From an archaeon (GTDB taxonomy: Archaea > Thermoproteota > Nitrososphaeria > Nitrososphaerales > Nitrosopumilaceae): a stretch of DNA of 64,000 nucleotides. Position 1 is the first letter of the stretch, and each line of letters starts with the position of its first letter. The notes under the pieces were generated by a model that searched no databases, was not told where the DNA came from, and saw only the letters and a program-made list of their open reading frames with translations. Shown here in pieces: positions 36,366 through 46,182 of this stretch. The DNA lies in the NCBI GenBank assembly GCA_024276695.1, contig JAJRWR010000025.1, positions 1 to 64,000 of the forward strand, written 5' to 3'. Position numbers and translations under genes: made by a program.

Positions 36366-37586
36366 TTACCAAAATTGCCACCATGGCTTTTCTTTTACTA
36401 TGGTCTTACCAATAATTTCACAAACTTTGCCAACTAATTTTGTTCCTTCACCACATTGACCATATTCTATTTCATCAAAAATTGTACATACATCTCCAAT
36501 CAATCTTGTTCCTTCACCACATTGACCAAAGTCAGGCTCTTTCATTCCAGGTTCATCTAATCCTACTGCTTCAAAAATTGTTATTTTAGGATATGTTTCA
36601 TCAAACCACTTTTTGTATGTTGTTTCTTTGTTGTATCTGTCTACATAGTATTGTGGATCTAAATTAGGATCAACAAATGGTGCCAATACTTTTGGTTCAT
36701 CTAATCCTACTGCTTGATAAATGGAGTCATATTCTTCAAAGTTCTCATCAAACCACTTTTTGTAATTTGCCTCATTGTTGTACCTATCAACATAACTTTG
36801 TGGGTCTTTTGTTTCATCTACAAATGATGCAATTTCTAATTGATTATTTTCTACAACTGGTTTATCTTCACATTTACCATTTATCGACTCCATTCCTTGA
36901 AAACACACAATTTCCTTAGGCTCTGGCTCAACATAGGCCTGTTTTACTGTAATTGTAATTTCTTTTCTATCTTCTTGACTTCCATTCTTAACTATGATAT
37001 CAAAATTATAGTACACATCTTGAATATTTCCATGTGATTTTGATGGAGTCCAAATAAATTTCCCTGTATTGGGATCTATAGCAGCTCCTGTAGGTTCATT
37101 ATCTAAACTAAAAATTACATCTTTAACTGAACTATCTGTAAGAGTAGCTGTAAATGTTATAGTTTTTTCAACTTCAACTATTTTATCTGGAATTGGTTTT
37201 AATGCCAAAACAAATGGTGACACTTCAAAAACTTTGTCGCCGTCAAACTCTAAAAGTAATGACGTCCCATTTTCAATTTTATTTATAAAACTTGTTGCAT
37301 TATAAGTTCCAACAAATGTGAAAATACTTTTTACTGATTGTGGGATTGTTTCAAATTCTCCTTCTGGATCAGAAAAACCTCCAAGCAATTTTGCTTTCCC
37401 ATTAGGATCTTTTACTACGACATTTACTAAGACACTACCGTTACTTTCTGAACCTGTAAATGATATCTTTTCATCAACAGTATAGAAGCTTTTTCCAAGA
37501 TAAAACTCTTCAACTTCTGCATTTGCAGGAATTACCATCATTGTAAAAAGAAAAAACATTACAATTCCTGCTAGTTTTCTTCTCAC
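36366..37586 (-). CDS. Exported protein with Ig-like domain and tandem repeats
   Basis: 406 residues. Signal peptide MRRKLAGIVMFFLFTMMVIP with the cut near ANAE, a beta-rich N-terminal domain, a cadherin/He-PIG-like domain (FSLDNEPTGAAIDPNTGKF, about 140-215), then two copies of a YVDRYN...YKKWFDE...AVGLDEP module (about 35 residues each) and two copies of a QCGEGT-(RK)-L-(IV)-G-(DK)-VC module. It ends EKPWWQFW. Probably a surface protein; function unknown. Confidence 0.8.
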   Translation of the reverse strand: MRRKLAGIVMFFLFTMMVIPANAEVEEFYLGKSFYTVDEKISFTGSESNGSVLVNVVVKDPNGKAKLLGGFSDPEGEFETIPQSVKSIFTFVGTYNATSFINKIENGTSLLLEFDGDKVFEVSPFVLALKPIPDKIVEVEKTITFTATLTDSSVKDVIFSLDNEPTGAAIDPNTGKFIWTPSKSHGNIQDVYYNFDIIVKNGSQEDRKEITITVKQAYVEPEPKEIVCFQGMESINGKCEDKPVVENNQLEIASFVDETKDPQSYVDRYNNEANYKKWFDENFEEYDSIYQAVGLDEPKVLAPFVDPNLDPQYYVDRYNKETTYKKWFDETYPKITIFEAVGLDEPGMKEPDFGQCGEGTRLIGDVCTIFDEIEYGQCGEGTKLVGKVCEIIGKTIVKEKPWWQFW

Positions 37587-37664
37587 AATACTGATTCTAT
37601 CTAATGACTTTTAAAAAACACGTATAATTTCTTCTATTGATTTACAAAAAATTATTCACAAATT

Positions 37665-38081
37665 TTACAAATCAAGTAAAAATCGCATGTAAACACCATC
37701 ATCTTCCTTAATCACCATGTCATAAAATGTAGGGGCTTTAATTTCCACCTTGAAATTATGTTTTTTTACATCTAATGGTTCTCCATATGCTATAGCATTA
37801 ATTTTATATCCGTTATTTTCTTTGATGTCAAACTCTACTCTTTTAATTGCAAATCCCTCGGTAATCAGAATGAATGGGATTTCTTCTAGCCAGCTAAACA
37901 AAAGATAACGAATATCTTTTCCCTTGGCAGAAAATTCTTTTTGGTCTTTCTCTTCTACTTTATCCTGATCTAATGTCAAATTGATTTCTGCATCAGCTGC
38001 TACTGCAAATGCTTCTTTGAGATCCTTTGCCGTGACTTCAATTATTGCATCAGTTGCATGATCTAAAAACTTGTAACTCAA
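37665..38081 (-). CDS. Archease
   Basis: 138 residues. YKFLDHATDAIIEVTAKDLK is the archease N-terminus with the metal-binding Asp and His, and the C-terminal MVIKEDDGVYMRFLLDL is the conserved end. Archease activates the RtcB tRNA ligase in tRNA splicing and repair. Normal length. No rtcB in the window. Confidence 0.92.
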   Translation of the reverse strand: MSYKFLDHATDAIIEVTAKDLKEAFAVAADAEINLTLDQDKVEEKDQKEFSAKGKDIRYLLFSWLEEIPFILITEGFAIKRVEFDIKENNGYKINAIAYGEPLDVKKHNFKVEIKAPTFYDMVIKEDDGVYMRFLLDL

Positions 38082-38122
38082 TTGAAAATTTGTAATCTTT
38101 CTGATTATTAATTTAGGTGATT

Positions 38123-38488
38123 CTACTCTGCTTTTTCATCCAGTTGTATGATGCCAAACATGTTTCCTTCAGTGTCTGTGCATTGTGCAAACCATCCGAC
38201 TTTTGAAATCGCCATTTTAGGAATAATCAAATGTCCTCCATTTTCAGTGATTTTCTTTGAAAACTTATCAATTGATGAAACATTGATCGTATTTGTCATT
38301 CCTATTTGTCCTGGTATTCTCTTTGACATTCCTCCATCAATTCCTGGTTGTTCTGTTCCAGTTTTTGCTATCCAGTATTCCATTGGTCCATCCCATTTCT
38401 CAAATTTCCAATCAAAGACATCACTGTAGAATTTTTGTGCCCTTTTTGGATCATCCACTGGAATATCAAAATGTGAGATTCTTGGCAA
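38123..38488 (-). CDS. VOC (glyoxalase/bleomycin-resistance) family protein
   Basis: 121 residues. SHFDIPVDDPKRAQKFYSDV opens a beta-alpha-beta-beta-beta module and CTDTEGNMFGIIQLDE closes the second, the typical VOC pair. A metal-binding His is present at the start (ISHFDIP) and the late Glu position is not clear. Substrate unknown. Divergently arranged with the downstream dehydrogenase gene. Confidence 0.85.
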   Translation of the reverse strand: MPRISHFDIPVDDPKRAQKFYSDVFDWKFEKWDGPMEYWIAKTGTEQPGIDGGMSKRIPGQIGMTNTINVSSIDKFSKKITENGGHLIIPKMAISKVGWFAQCTDTEGNMFGIIQLDEKAE

Positions 38489-38581
38489 TACACTTTTTCA
38501 CCAAATTGAATTATTTAACACTGAGCTTTATACTTGAAAAATTTCACTATTTTAAAATTAGAATACAACATTATTTTTTTC

Positions 38582-39511
38582 ATGAAAGCCGCATACTTTG
38601 ATGGAAAAAATATGAGACTAGATAATAACTACCATGATCCAAAGCCTGGAGAGGTTTTGGTTAGAGTAAATTTGACTGGAATTTGTGGAACTGACTTGGA
38701 AATTTTAGATGGCTACATGGCATATGATGGAATTTTGGGTCATGAGTTTGTAGGAACTGTGGAAAGGTCTGAAAATCCTGACTTGATTGGAAAGAGAGTT
38801 GTAGGTGAAATAAATGTTGGATGTGGAAATTGCAAGTCTTGTGAAAAAAGAATGGATAGACACTGTCCTAATAGAACTGTTCTTGGAATTTTAAAACGTG
38901 ATGGTGCATTTGCAGAATTTCTCTCATTACCAGAAAAAAATCTATATGTTATACCTGATAGTATTACTGATGAGCAAGCAGTATTTGTTGAACCACTAAC
39001 TGCTGCATTTGAGATTAAAGAGCAAGTGACATTGCAACCTTCATGGAGTGTTGCAGTAGTTGGAGATGGACGATTAGCTCAGTTAATCATTCAAGTTCTA
39101 AAACTAACATGTCCAAATATTACATGTTTTGGAAGACACAAGAGTAAACTTAAGAGTTTGATAAACATTGGAGTTAAAATAAAAATTGGTATTGAAAAAT
39201 CTGATGAACAATTTTTTGATTTAGTAGTTGAAGCTACTGGGAGCAATTCTGGATTTGCAGACACTATGAAGTTGATAAAACCTCGTGGAACTGTAATCCT
39301 AAAATCAACTATTGCGTCAAGGGAGAATCTTGATTTGACTCCAACCGTGGTAAATGAAATCACTTTGATTGGTTCTAGATGTGGGTTATTCAAACCTGCA
39401 ATAGATGCACTTGCAACTGGTACGGTTTCAATCGATTCTATGATTGACTCTACTTTCCCTTTAGAGAAATTCCAAGAAGCTATACAGCATGCAAAAAACC
39501 TGACACTCTGA
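38582..39511 (+). CDS. Zinc-dependent alcohol dehydrogenase-like (MDR) oxidoreductase
   Basis: About 309 residues. Catalytic zinc ligands in GICGTDLEIL and GHEFVGTV, and the structural-zinc cysteines in CGNCKSCEKRMDRHC; a Rossmann segment VAVVGDGRLAQLI binds NAD(P). The usual motif GxGxxG is GDGRLA here. I place the start at ATG 38582 (MKAAYFDG), as in the family; the TATA-like TTTTAAAATTA near 38552-38562 fits a leaderless start. Substrate not determined. Confidence 0.88.
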   Translation: MKAAYFDGKNMRLDNNYHDPKPGEVLVRVNLTGICGTDLEILDGYMAYDGILGHEFVGTVERSENPDLIGKRVVGEINVGCGNCKSCEKRMDRHCPNRTVLGILKRDGAFAEFLSLPEKNLYVIPDSITDEQAVFVEPLTAAFEIKEQVTLQPSWSVAVVGDGRLAQLIIQVLKLTCPNITCFGRHKSKLKSLINIGVKIKIGIEKSDEQFFDLVVEATGSNSGFADTMKLIKPRGTVILKSTIASRENLDLTPTVVNEITLIGSRCGLFKPAIDALATGTVSIDSMIDSTFPLEKFQEAIQHAKNLTL

Positions 39512-39609
39512 AAGTTTTTCTCAAGCCCTAATTTTTGCAAAAAATATGACTAGCTTGTCGCAGTTTTTACTAGTAAGGTAATTTAGTAAGATTTCATTGC
39601 CAGAAGCAA

Positions 39610-40143
39610 ATGGAACCATTTGATTCTTTTCTAGTGTGGATTGCAGATTTTCTCGGAGATCATCTTTACGAAGGAATATTCCTAGCAGCACTGCTTGAGA
39701 CTATAGTTCCACCTATTCCTACTCTTGCAATATTTCCAACTGCAGGGTTTCTAGCATCTCAGCAAGGCGTAACTTTACTTGGATTAATCCCGATGATTAT
39801 TCTTGGCGCAATTGGTGCTACAATTGGAACATCAGCAATCTACCTGATTGCATTAAAACTTGGACGAACTGTACTACTTCGTTATCTAAAATATGTCAAG
39901 ATATCTGAAAAAAAATTAATTCGAGTTGAAGCTTGGTTTGAAAAATATGGGGACAAGGCAGTATTTCTTGGAAGAATGGTTCCAGTAATGAGAGAAATGA
40001 TTTCAGTACCTGCTGGATTATTAAAAATGAGAATTCCAAAATTTGTGTTGTATACATTTGCAGGTTCTTGTGTTTGGTCTACTGGAACAATTTTATCTGG
40101 ATATTATTTTGGTACTGCAATTGGTCTTAGCCCTGTGCAATAG
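39610..40143 (+). CDS. DedA-family membrane protein
   Basis: 177 residues. LLETIVPPIPTLAIFPTAGF is the DedA reentrant motif, and GRMVPVMREMISVPAGLLKM is the second, with the conserved Arg. Four to five membrane segments. DedA/SNARE-associated proteins move phospholipids or lipid carriers across the membrane. The N-terminus is acidic and short; ATG 39610. Confidence 0.9.
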   Translation: MEPFDSFLVWIADFLGDHLYEGIFLAALLETIVPPIPTLAIFPTAGFLASQQGVTLLGLIPMIILGAIGATIGTSAIYLIALKLGRTVLLRYLKYVKISEKKLIRVEAWFEKYGDKAVFLGRMVPVMREMISVPAGLLKMRIPKFVLYTFAGSCVWSTGTILSGYYFGTAIGLSPVQ

Positions 40144-40250
40144 CACCATTGCCTTAAATATTGAAATACTATTCTGATAATTATGTCTTAATTGTTTGGA
40201 TGTATCTGGAATTCTTCAATACTCCCCTAATAATCAAAAGATTCCTGTTT

Positions 40251-41036
40251 CTAAAAATTACCTAATGTCTTTTGTTTTTTCTCTTCCCAAATCAATTCCC
40301 GCATCCCAAGATTTATTCTCAAAGAGTTTGCAGTTGCAGGACCAAATCCTTCAAAGTGATTGTTGGCCATTACCATTGCTAATGGAATATCTTTGATTTG
40401 TTGTAGTTTTTTTGACCAGTTTGCAATTTGCTTCTCTTTATTTTTTATAATTTTACCAAACTCTGAAATGGAACGATCTCCAATCAATCTGATGTACAAA
40501 TAGTCTGTTGTAATTGGCATTGGATTATTTACTCCCGCAACTTCATTCCATACAAGACAGTGTTTGTTTTGTTTCAAATATGTGATTGCATCTTCAGAAA
40601 ACCATGATTCATGTTTACCTTCAATAGGATATGTAAAATCATCTGGAAGTAAATCAAAAAGTTCACCTAATCTTGGTCTTGCCTCTTCAAATGACAATGA
40701 TGGTGGTAGCTGTAAAACTAGTGATGAAACCTTATCGTGAATAGGAGAAAGAGAAGATAAAAATGAAAAAACTTCTGAATTTACTCTATCTAATCTCTTT
40801 TCATGCGTAATAATTGATGGAAACTTTGCTGTAAATCTAAAATGTCTTGGGGTATCCGTATTCCACCTCTTTACAATCTCTTGATCTGGAATTTTATAAA
40901 ATGTAGAATTTATTTCAGTAATCTCAAAAAGCTGAGAATAATATTTTAGCCATTCTGAACTCTTTAGATTTTTAGGATAAAATGTTCCAGACCATCCTTG
41001 ATAGCTCCAACCGGTACATCCGATCTTAATGTTCAT
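40251..41036 (-). CDS. DUF72 family protein
   Basis: About 261 residues. The N-terminus MNIKIGCTGWSYQGWSGTFY is the DUF72 hallmark (TIM-barrel like), followed by FEITEINSTFYKIP, HESW and VWNEVAG. Start chosen at ATG 41036 (not the longer frame to 41132) because of the family start and the TATA-like TTTTAAAAT near 41058-41066. The biochemical function of DUF72 is not established. Confidence 0.9.
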   Translation of the reverse strand: MNIKIGCTGWSYQGWSGTFYPKNLKSSEWLKYYSQLFEITEINSTFYKIPDQEIVKRWNTDTPRHFRFTAKFPSIITHEKRLDRVNSEVFSFLSSLSPIHDKVSSLVLQLPPSLSFEEARPRLGELFDLLPDDFTYPIEGKHESWFSEDAITYLKQNKHCLVWNEVAGVNNPMPITTDYLYIRLIGDRSISEFGKIIKNKEKQIANWSKKLQQIKDIPLAMVMANNHFEGFGPATANSLRINLGMRELIWEEKKQKTLGNF

Positions 41037-41273
41037 GACATGGCAATATTTGATCCATTTTAAAAATTTGAAAGCTGACCGGTGCGGATTAACCTTTACA
41101 CAGCCCTGCTGTATGCTCAGACCGGTAAACAATCACCAGCATTCAGACAATAGGAAATTGTGTCAGCTTTCTACAGCAATATACGCAGTTATCAGATAAA
41201 AAGAAGATCCAAATTATTAATAAAAGAAGAACAATTTTTGTTTTTTTACAGATAGTTAAACAATGACTATGAA
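41037..41273. other. Intergenic region with GC-rich self-complementary block
   Basis: Upstream of DUF72 and downstream of UDG. Between about 41075 and 41130 the sequence is richer in G and C than its surroundings and contains ACCGGT twice, able to pair with each other around a CAGCCCTGCTG hairpin; further on, GACAAT and ATTGTGTC form another small hairpin. It could be a small RNA or a folded 5' leader; there is no protein-coding frame of note. Confidence 0.3.
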
Positions 41274-41945
41274 TTACTTTGTCAGTTTCTTGGCTTTTGC
41301 AAACACTGCAGACCATTGACTCCAGGTTAACCTCCCTGTTTGCGTGTTTTGTTTTGATGGGTGGTATGATGTGAGAATTTTGAATCCGTCATATGTGAAT
41401 AGTTTGTTATGCCCAAACTTTTCTGATTTTACACCATACAGTTTGCATGTAGCATCATATGCTATTTTTCCAAGACAAAGAATTGTTGTAATATTTTTTA
41501 GAATTTCTTTTTCCTGTTCCAAATATTCAAAACATGTATCCATCTCTTCTTTTGTTGGTTTGTTTTGAGGTGGTGCACATCTAACTGCTGCAGTAATGTA
41601 TGCGTTGTGCAAAACCAATCCATCATCTTTCATTTGGCTGGTTGGAATTGATGCAAATCCATGCTTGTACATTACTTTGGCTACCCAGTCTCTTGATGAA
41701 TCACCTGTAAACATTCTGCCTGTTCTATTTCCGCCATGAGCAGCAGGAGCTAATCCGACAATGAGTAACTTAGCACCGACATCACCAAATCCTGAAAGTG
41801 GTTTACCATAATATTTTTCTTCTTTGAATCGTCTTACCTTGTTTTTTGCAACATCTCTGATGTACACTGATAATCTGGGACACTTTTTACAGCTTGCAAT
41901 ACTTTTGTTTAATGACTGAATTGTCTTCAATTGTGATTTTGTCAT
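41274..41945 (-). CDS. udg: Uracil-DNA glycosylase, family 5 (UDGb)
   Basis: 223 residues. CKKCPRLSVYIRD carries Fe-S cluster cysteines, and LLIVGLAPAAHGGNRTGRM is the family-5 active-site motif (Ala-containing GLAPAAHGG); ILTSYHPSKQNTQTGRLT is motif 2. It removes uracil and related lesions from DNA. Adjacent to a damaged nitroreductase gene on the same strand. Confidence 0.94.
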   Translation of the reverse strand: MTKSQLKTIQSLNKSIASCKKCPRLSVYIRDVAKNKVRRFKEEKYYGKPLSGFGDVGAKLLIVGLAPAAHGGNRTGRMFTGDSSRDWVAKVMYKHGFASIPTSQMKDDGLVLHNAYITAAVRCAPPQNKPTKEEMDTCFEYLEQEKEILKNITTILCLGKIAYDATCKLYGVKSEKFGHNKLFTYDGFKILTSYHPSKQNTQTGRLTWSQWSAVFAKAKKLTK

Positions 41946-41967
41946 TGTTTATTCTAAATTATTGTTC

Positions 41968-42418
41968 TCATGGAAATTTGTCAGTGAACACTACTTTGTC
42001 TAATGGAAGTTGTCCTCCTCGCGGCATTGCAGGTTTTGTTTGCTTTCCAACTGCCATCAACATTGATATCACATAGTCTTTTGGTAGATTGATAATTTCT
42101 GCTACTTTATCAGGATCAAAACCTATCATTGGATTTGAATCATACCCCATTGATTTTGCAGCAAGCATTATTGTTTGAGCTGCAATTCCACAAGACCTCA
42201 TTGCCTCATCTCTTTGCAATTCTTCTTTGCCTTCATAGAATGATCCCATTGCTGATACCAGAAACTCTTGAGCATCCTTTGGTGTATTTTTCCAATATTG
42301 AACAGGATTATCTTTCCATGATTTCAAATCAGCACAAATCACCAATATCTGTTAGTTTATGATTTGCGTCATAGTTCTTTACAGAACGACGCTCTTTGAT
42401 GGCCTCAAATGTATCCAC
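41968..42418 (-). pseudogene. Nitroreductase family gene with internal deletion and frameshift
   Basis: From a GTG at 42418 the minus strand reads VDTFEAIKERRSVKNYDANH and a few more residues, the classic N-terminal box of nitroreductases, then stops. In another frame, from 42345, it resumes VICADLKSWKDNP and runs to the family C-terminus (ending KVVFTDKFP). The FMN-binding core that should lie between (LSPTSFNIQNWRF-type segment, roughly 45-50 residues) is missing. So this is a deletion pseudogene, not a single-base error. Confidence 0.75.
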
Positions 42419-42462
42419 AATATTTCTGCCTTTGGCTTTGTATTTAATTTTACAAAATTGAA

Positions 42463-42570
42463 TCAATCTAATGAATAATCTTCAATAAAATATGATTCTA
42501 TGTTGCCATAACTGTTTTGATAATGTACAACTATTCCATGGTCTAGTTTTGTTCTTCCTACATATTTCAT
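42463..42570 (-). CDS. Possible small protein, 35 aa
   Basis: Minus-strand ATG at 42570 opens MKYVGRTKLDHGIVVHYQNS and 15 more residues. Composition is coding-like, with no homology recognised. It precedes the nitroreductase remnant by about 45 bases, so it may be either a small gene or a chance ORF. Confidence 0.3.
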   Translation of the reverse strand: MKYVGRTKLDHGIVVHYQNSYGNIESYFIEDYSLD

Positions 42571-42730
42571 GATTTGTATTGTATTTTTTTTACTTAACAA
42601 GATGCGTGTTCAAATGTTACATCTGTTCTGGGTTGATTCCAATCTCTTTATCCATGTTTATTCTATGATTCTAGAATGCGATGAATTATCAGTAACTCTT
42701 TTAACAAATGAGCCAAAACTGTTGATCATT

Positions 42731-44572
42731 TTGGGCACAAAAATCAGTACGCTGTTCTTATTTGCAACTTTAGTGTTGGGAATGGCAGCTTACCCTGGAA
42801 CTAGTTTCAATTCTGTCACATTTGTTGATTCAATTAACTCTCCATTAGTACTGGCATTTGCTCAAACTGATGATGATACGGAAGACGAAATTGATAATGA
42901 TGAAGACATTAAGATACAAGGAACAATTGTTGCAGTTAATGATGATGGTAGCTTTGATTTAGAAACATCCGATGGAATTGAAACAATACTTACTGATGAT
43001 GATACAATAATTGATGATGGTTTAGAATTAAGTGATATAGTCGGTCTTGTAGTCGACATTGATGTAATTGATATTGATGGCAGTTTACTTGCAACAGAGA
43101 TAGAATTTGATGATGGGGCTGATGAAGAACTAGATGAGATAGAAGAAGAAATTGAAATTGAAGTAGAAATTGAAGATGGAGTTGCAAAAATTAAGGTTGA
43201 GATTAATGATGAAGAATTAAAATTTGAAATGGAGTGGGTTGATGAGCAAACTACCATTGATGAAATTGCTTTACAAACCGATTTGACAATAGAGTAAATT
43301 TTTAGTGTAATCTCGTTTGAAGTAGAATCCGAAGACGATGATAACGAAAATGAATCTAAACAATCTAAAAAAGATAAGAAACTAGCCAAAGCCCAAGAGA
43401 AAAAAGACGAAAAAATAGCAAAAGCCCAGGATAAACGAGATAAGAAAATTGCAGAAGCTGAAGAAAAACATGACAAGAAAATAGCAAAAGCTGAGAAAAA
43501 ATATGCTGAAAAACTTGCAAAAGCTGCAGACAAATTAGCCAAAGCCCAAACAAGATTAACTGAAAAACTAGCAGAACTAGAAACAAAACTAACTGAAAAA
43601 GCACAACTTTCTGAAGAGAGAGCAAACAAAATACTAGAAAAAATAGCAAGAGAGACTCAAAAATATGACGACAGAGTACAAAAATTACTAGATAAATACC
43701 AAAGTGGAAAATACTTTGGTGATATTAAAAATACCGATAAAATAACTAAATCCTTTACCCTTGCCTTTGATGGAACTGTAGCAGAAATTAGTGATAAATC
43801 AACTACTGAGACACTGACAGGAGAATTGTTTTTGGAGAACCAATTAACTGGAAGTCATTCAAAGAAATTCCGTGTAACTGTAGGTACAATATTTGTAGCT
43901 GAAGGTTCTGATAATGCCGAAGTTTATGATGTGATATTTGGACAAGCAAGACTAACATCATCAGGACAAGGTGGTGAGAAAGATTCTATGATAATTATTG
44001 CTCAAACATCTGATGGCGTGGATGTCAGAACTTTGAAACTAAGTATTGATTTATCTGGAGAATTCACTTCAGAAACTGATTCAGCTGAGATTGAGATTTT
44101 ATTCCCACGAAGTAAAATTGCAAGTCTATGGTTTCTAAGTGCTACTGGAACTTTGGGATTGACTGAATCTGGAGAATCAACTGATGACACAGAAAATATT
44201 CCTAGTGACATATCTGAGACAGAAACTGGTGATGCCAAAGATGATCTAGAAATTGATATTCCTTCTGATGATATTCCTATAACTACCACACTAACAATTT
44301 CAATTCCATCTGATGTATATTTTTCAGGTGATGAGATTATAATTTCAGGAACTGTTACAGATGTTTTTGAGGGAACACCTGTGATTCTTCAAACAGTTAC
44401 AGGTTCTGATAGGGTGGACATTGCACAAATTGATGTAAACTCTGATGACACATTCACACATGCCATCTTAGCTGATGGACCGCTATGGGTAAGTGATACA
44501 TATACCGTAAAGGCATTTTATGGTGTAAATAATTCCGTAGAAACAACCTTTGAATTTACAGCATCTTCCTAG
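42731..44572 (+). pseudogene. Large exported coiled-coil protein with in-frame TAA
   Basis: A signal peptide (GTKISTLFLFATLVLGMAA, from TTG 42731) leads to an acidic domain of DUF5666 type (IQGTIVAVNDDGSFDLETSD). TAA at 43295-43297 interrupts, but the frame continues open to 44572: a Lys/Ala coiled coil (repeats of KIAKAE, about residues 210-320) and two beta-rich domains (the last Ig-like, TTTLTISIPSDVYFSGD). A TATA-like CTTTTAACAAAT about 27 bases before supports the TTG start. Either a cell-surface protein with readthrough, a pseudogene or a base error. Confidence 0.7.
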
Positions 44573-44665
44573 GCGTGAATTGGCCTCAAAACCCAATTTT
44601 GTCTAATAATGGTTGCTATGATCTGATCCGTTATTCTTTATATGTAGAAAATCAGAAATTTTGTA

Positions 44666-45915
44666 ATGAAAAGTACACAACTTCTAAGTGTTGTTTTTTC
44701 ACTGATTATGTTTACTGGTGTAACTGCCGGTAGCGCAGCATTTGCGCAATCAGATGATGACAATTACAACCTTGATGACAGATTAGAGAATTTCTGTAGT
44801 ATGAGTATGAAGAAAAACGTCAATTCTATGCAGATCATCCAAGACTAGAACAATTCTCAGAGAGAATTGCAAACTATTGTGATTTATCTGAAGATGAAAG
44901 AGAAATTGCAATTGATGACTTTGTTGCAGACCATAGAGAAGAATTTAGAGTATCTCATGAAGGTGATATAAAAGACAAACTAACTCGTTATTGTGAAATG
45001 TCAGATGTTGACAAGAAAACATTCATCGCAGAACATGACAAAACAAAAGAACATGTCGAGAAGATGAACGAATATTGTTCATTAGATGAAGACGGTAGAA
45101 TGAATTTCATTGCAGAACACAGAGACAAGTTCAGAGTCAACATGAAAGACAAAATGATGGACAAACCACGTTTGAACTATGATAGACTATGTGCTTTATC
45201 TGAATCAGACAGAGCATTAGAAATTGATGATTCTGAAAAACTTGATAGAATCTCTGACTGGTGTGAAATGACATCTGAGGAAAGAAAGGAATACAAGATA
45301 AAGTACAAAGACGCTATGATGGACAGACCTCATGATTTTGATAGAATGTCTGATGTGGCAAAGGATAGAATGTCTAATATCGCAAAAGACAAACTAGCAA
45401 GTAAAATGAAAATCTCTGACATGTCTGACCGCCTACGTGCAATGATCACTGACAAACGTGACATTTCTGATGAGAGACGAGACGAAATCAAGATGAAATT
45501 CAAAGAAAAGCATGGTGATCTGACTGATAAAGCAAAGTCAGAACTCAAAATGAAGTTCAAAAATCACATGGCTACTATGAAAATTACCATGTCCGAAGAA
45601 CGTAGATCTCTAATTCATGACAGACTAGCAGAGATGAAGGCTTTCAAGGCAGATCTACGTGAGCGAGCATCTGGAATGACTGACGAGGAAAAACAGAACC
45701 TTAGAGAAGACTTTATCGCACATGCAAAAGACATGCGATTGGCATGGATTACTCCGCGCACTCAAATTACTGCCGGCGTTGATGCCGAAGATGTTGAATG
45801 TCGTAAAGGGTTCAGTCTTGTAATGAAAGCATCAAACGGTGTTCCAATGTGTCTCAAAGCAGATACTGCACTGAAGATGATAGATAGAGGGATCGTTATA
45901 GTTCCTACCAACTAA
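44666..45915 (+). pseudogene. Exported helical repeat protein with one-base frameshift
   Basis: The start encodes a signal peptide (MKSTQLLSVVFSLIMFTGVTAG, cut near AFA-QS). The frame is lost at about 44806; restoring one base there (CSMS-D-EEKRQFYADHP) joins it to the remaining frame ending 45915. The protein has six C-x-(LM)-(ST/D)-type repeats (CSMS, CDLS, CEMS, CSLD, CALS, CEMT) spaced mostly 30-40 residues apart, a basic helical region and the Cys motif VECRKGFSLVMKASNGVPMC. TATA box TTTATATG about 26 bases upstream. Confidence 0.75.
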
Positions 45916-45935
45916 TTTTTTTTATTTTTTATTTT
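45916..45935 (+). terminator. Poly-T tract after an exported-protein gene
   Basis: Immediately after the stop codon the sequence has two runs of six to eight T with one A between, and more T beyond. Archaeal RNA polymerase terminates at such T-runs. No hairpin precedes it. Confidence 0.4.
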
Positions 45936-46182
45936 AATGATCGAATCTCAACAGATTTGAACATGTAAATTATTAGAAACAATACCTAAAGTATTCAGCT
46001 AAGTTTGTTAAACATACTCAAGCACAAAATTCTAAGATTAGTGTTTAGTTTTTCTAATTCTTATTTTTGAACTATAATTTAACATAGGAAATATTGACTT
46101 TTTCTTTTAATGAGTGACTATTTCAAGTATTGAGTTACAGAAAAAATGATTTTAGTTCATATGTTTATCTAATAATCAAAAT

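Noticed and set aside
42862-43629. 255-residue Ser-rich ORF on the minus strand
   Set aside because: It is the antisense of the acidic and Lys/Ala-rich exported protein; Ser/Phe-rich low-complexity translation is what antisense of GAA/GAT/AAA codons gives.
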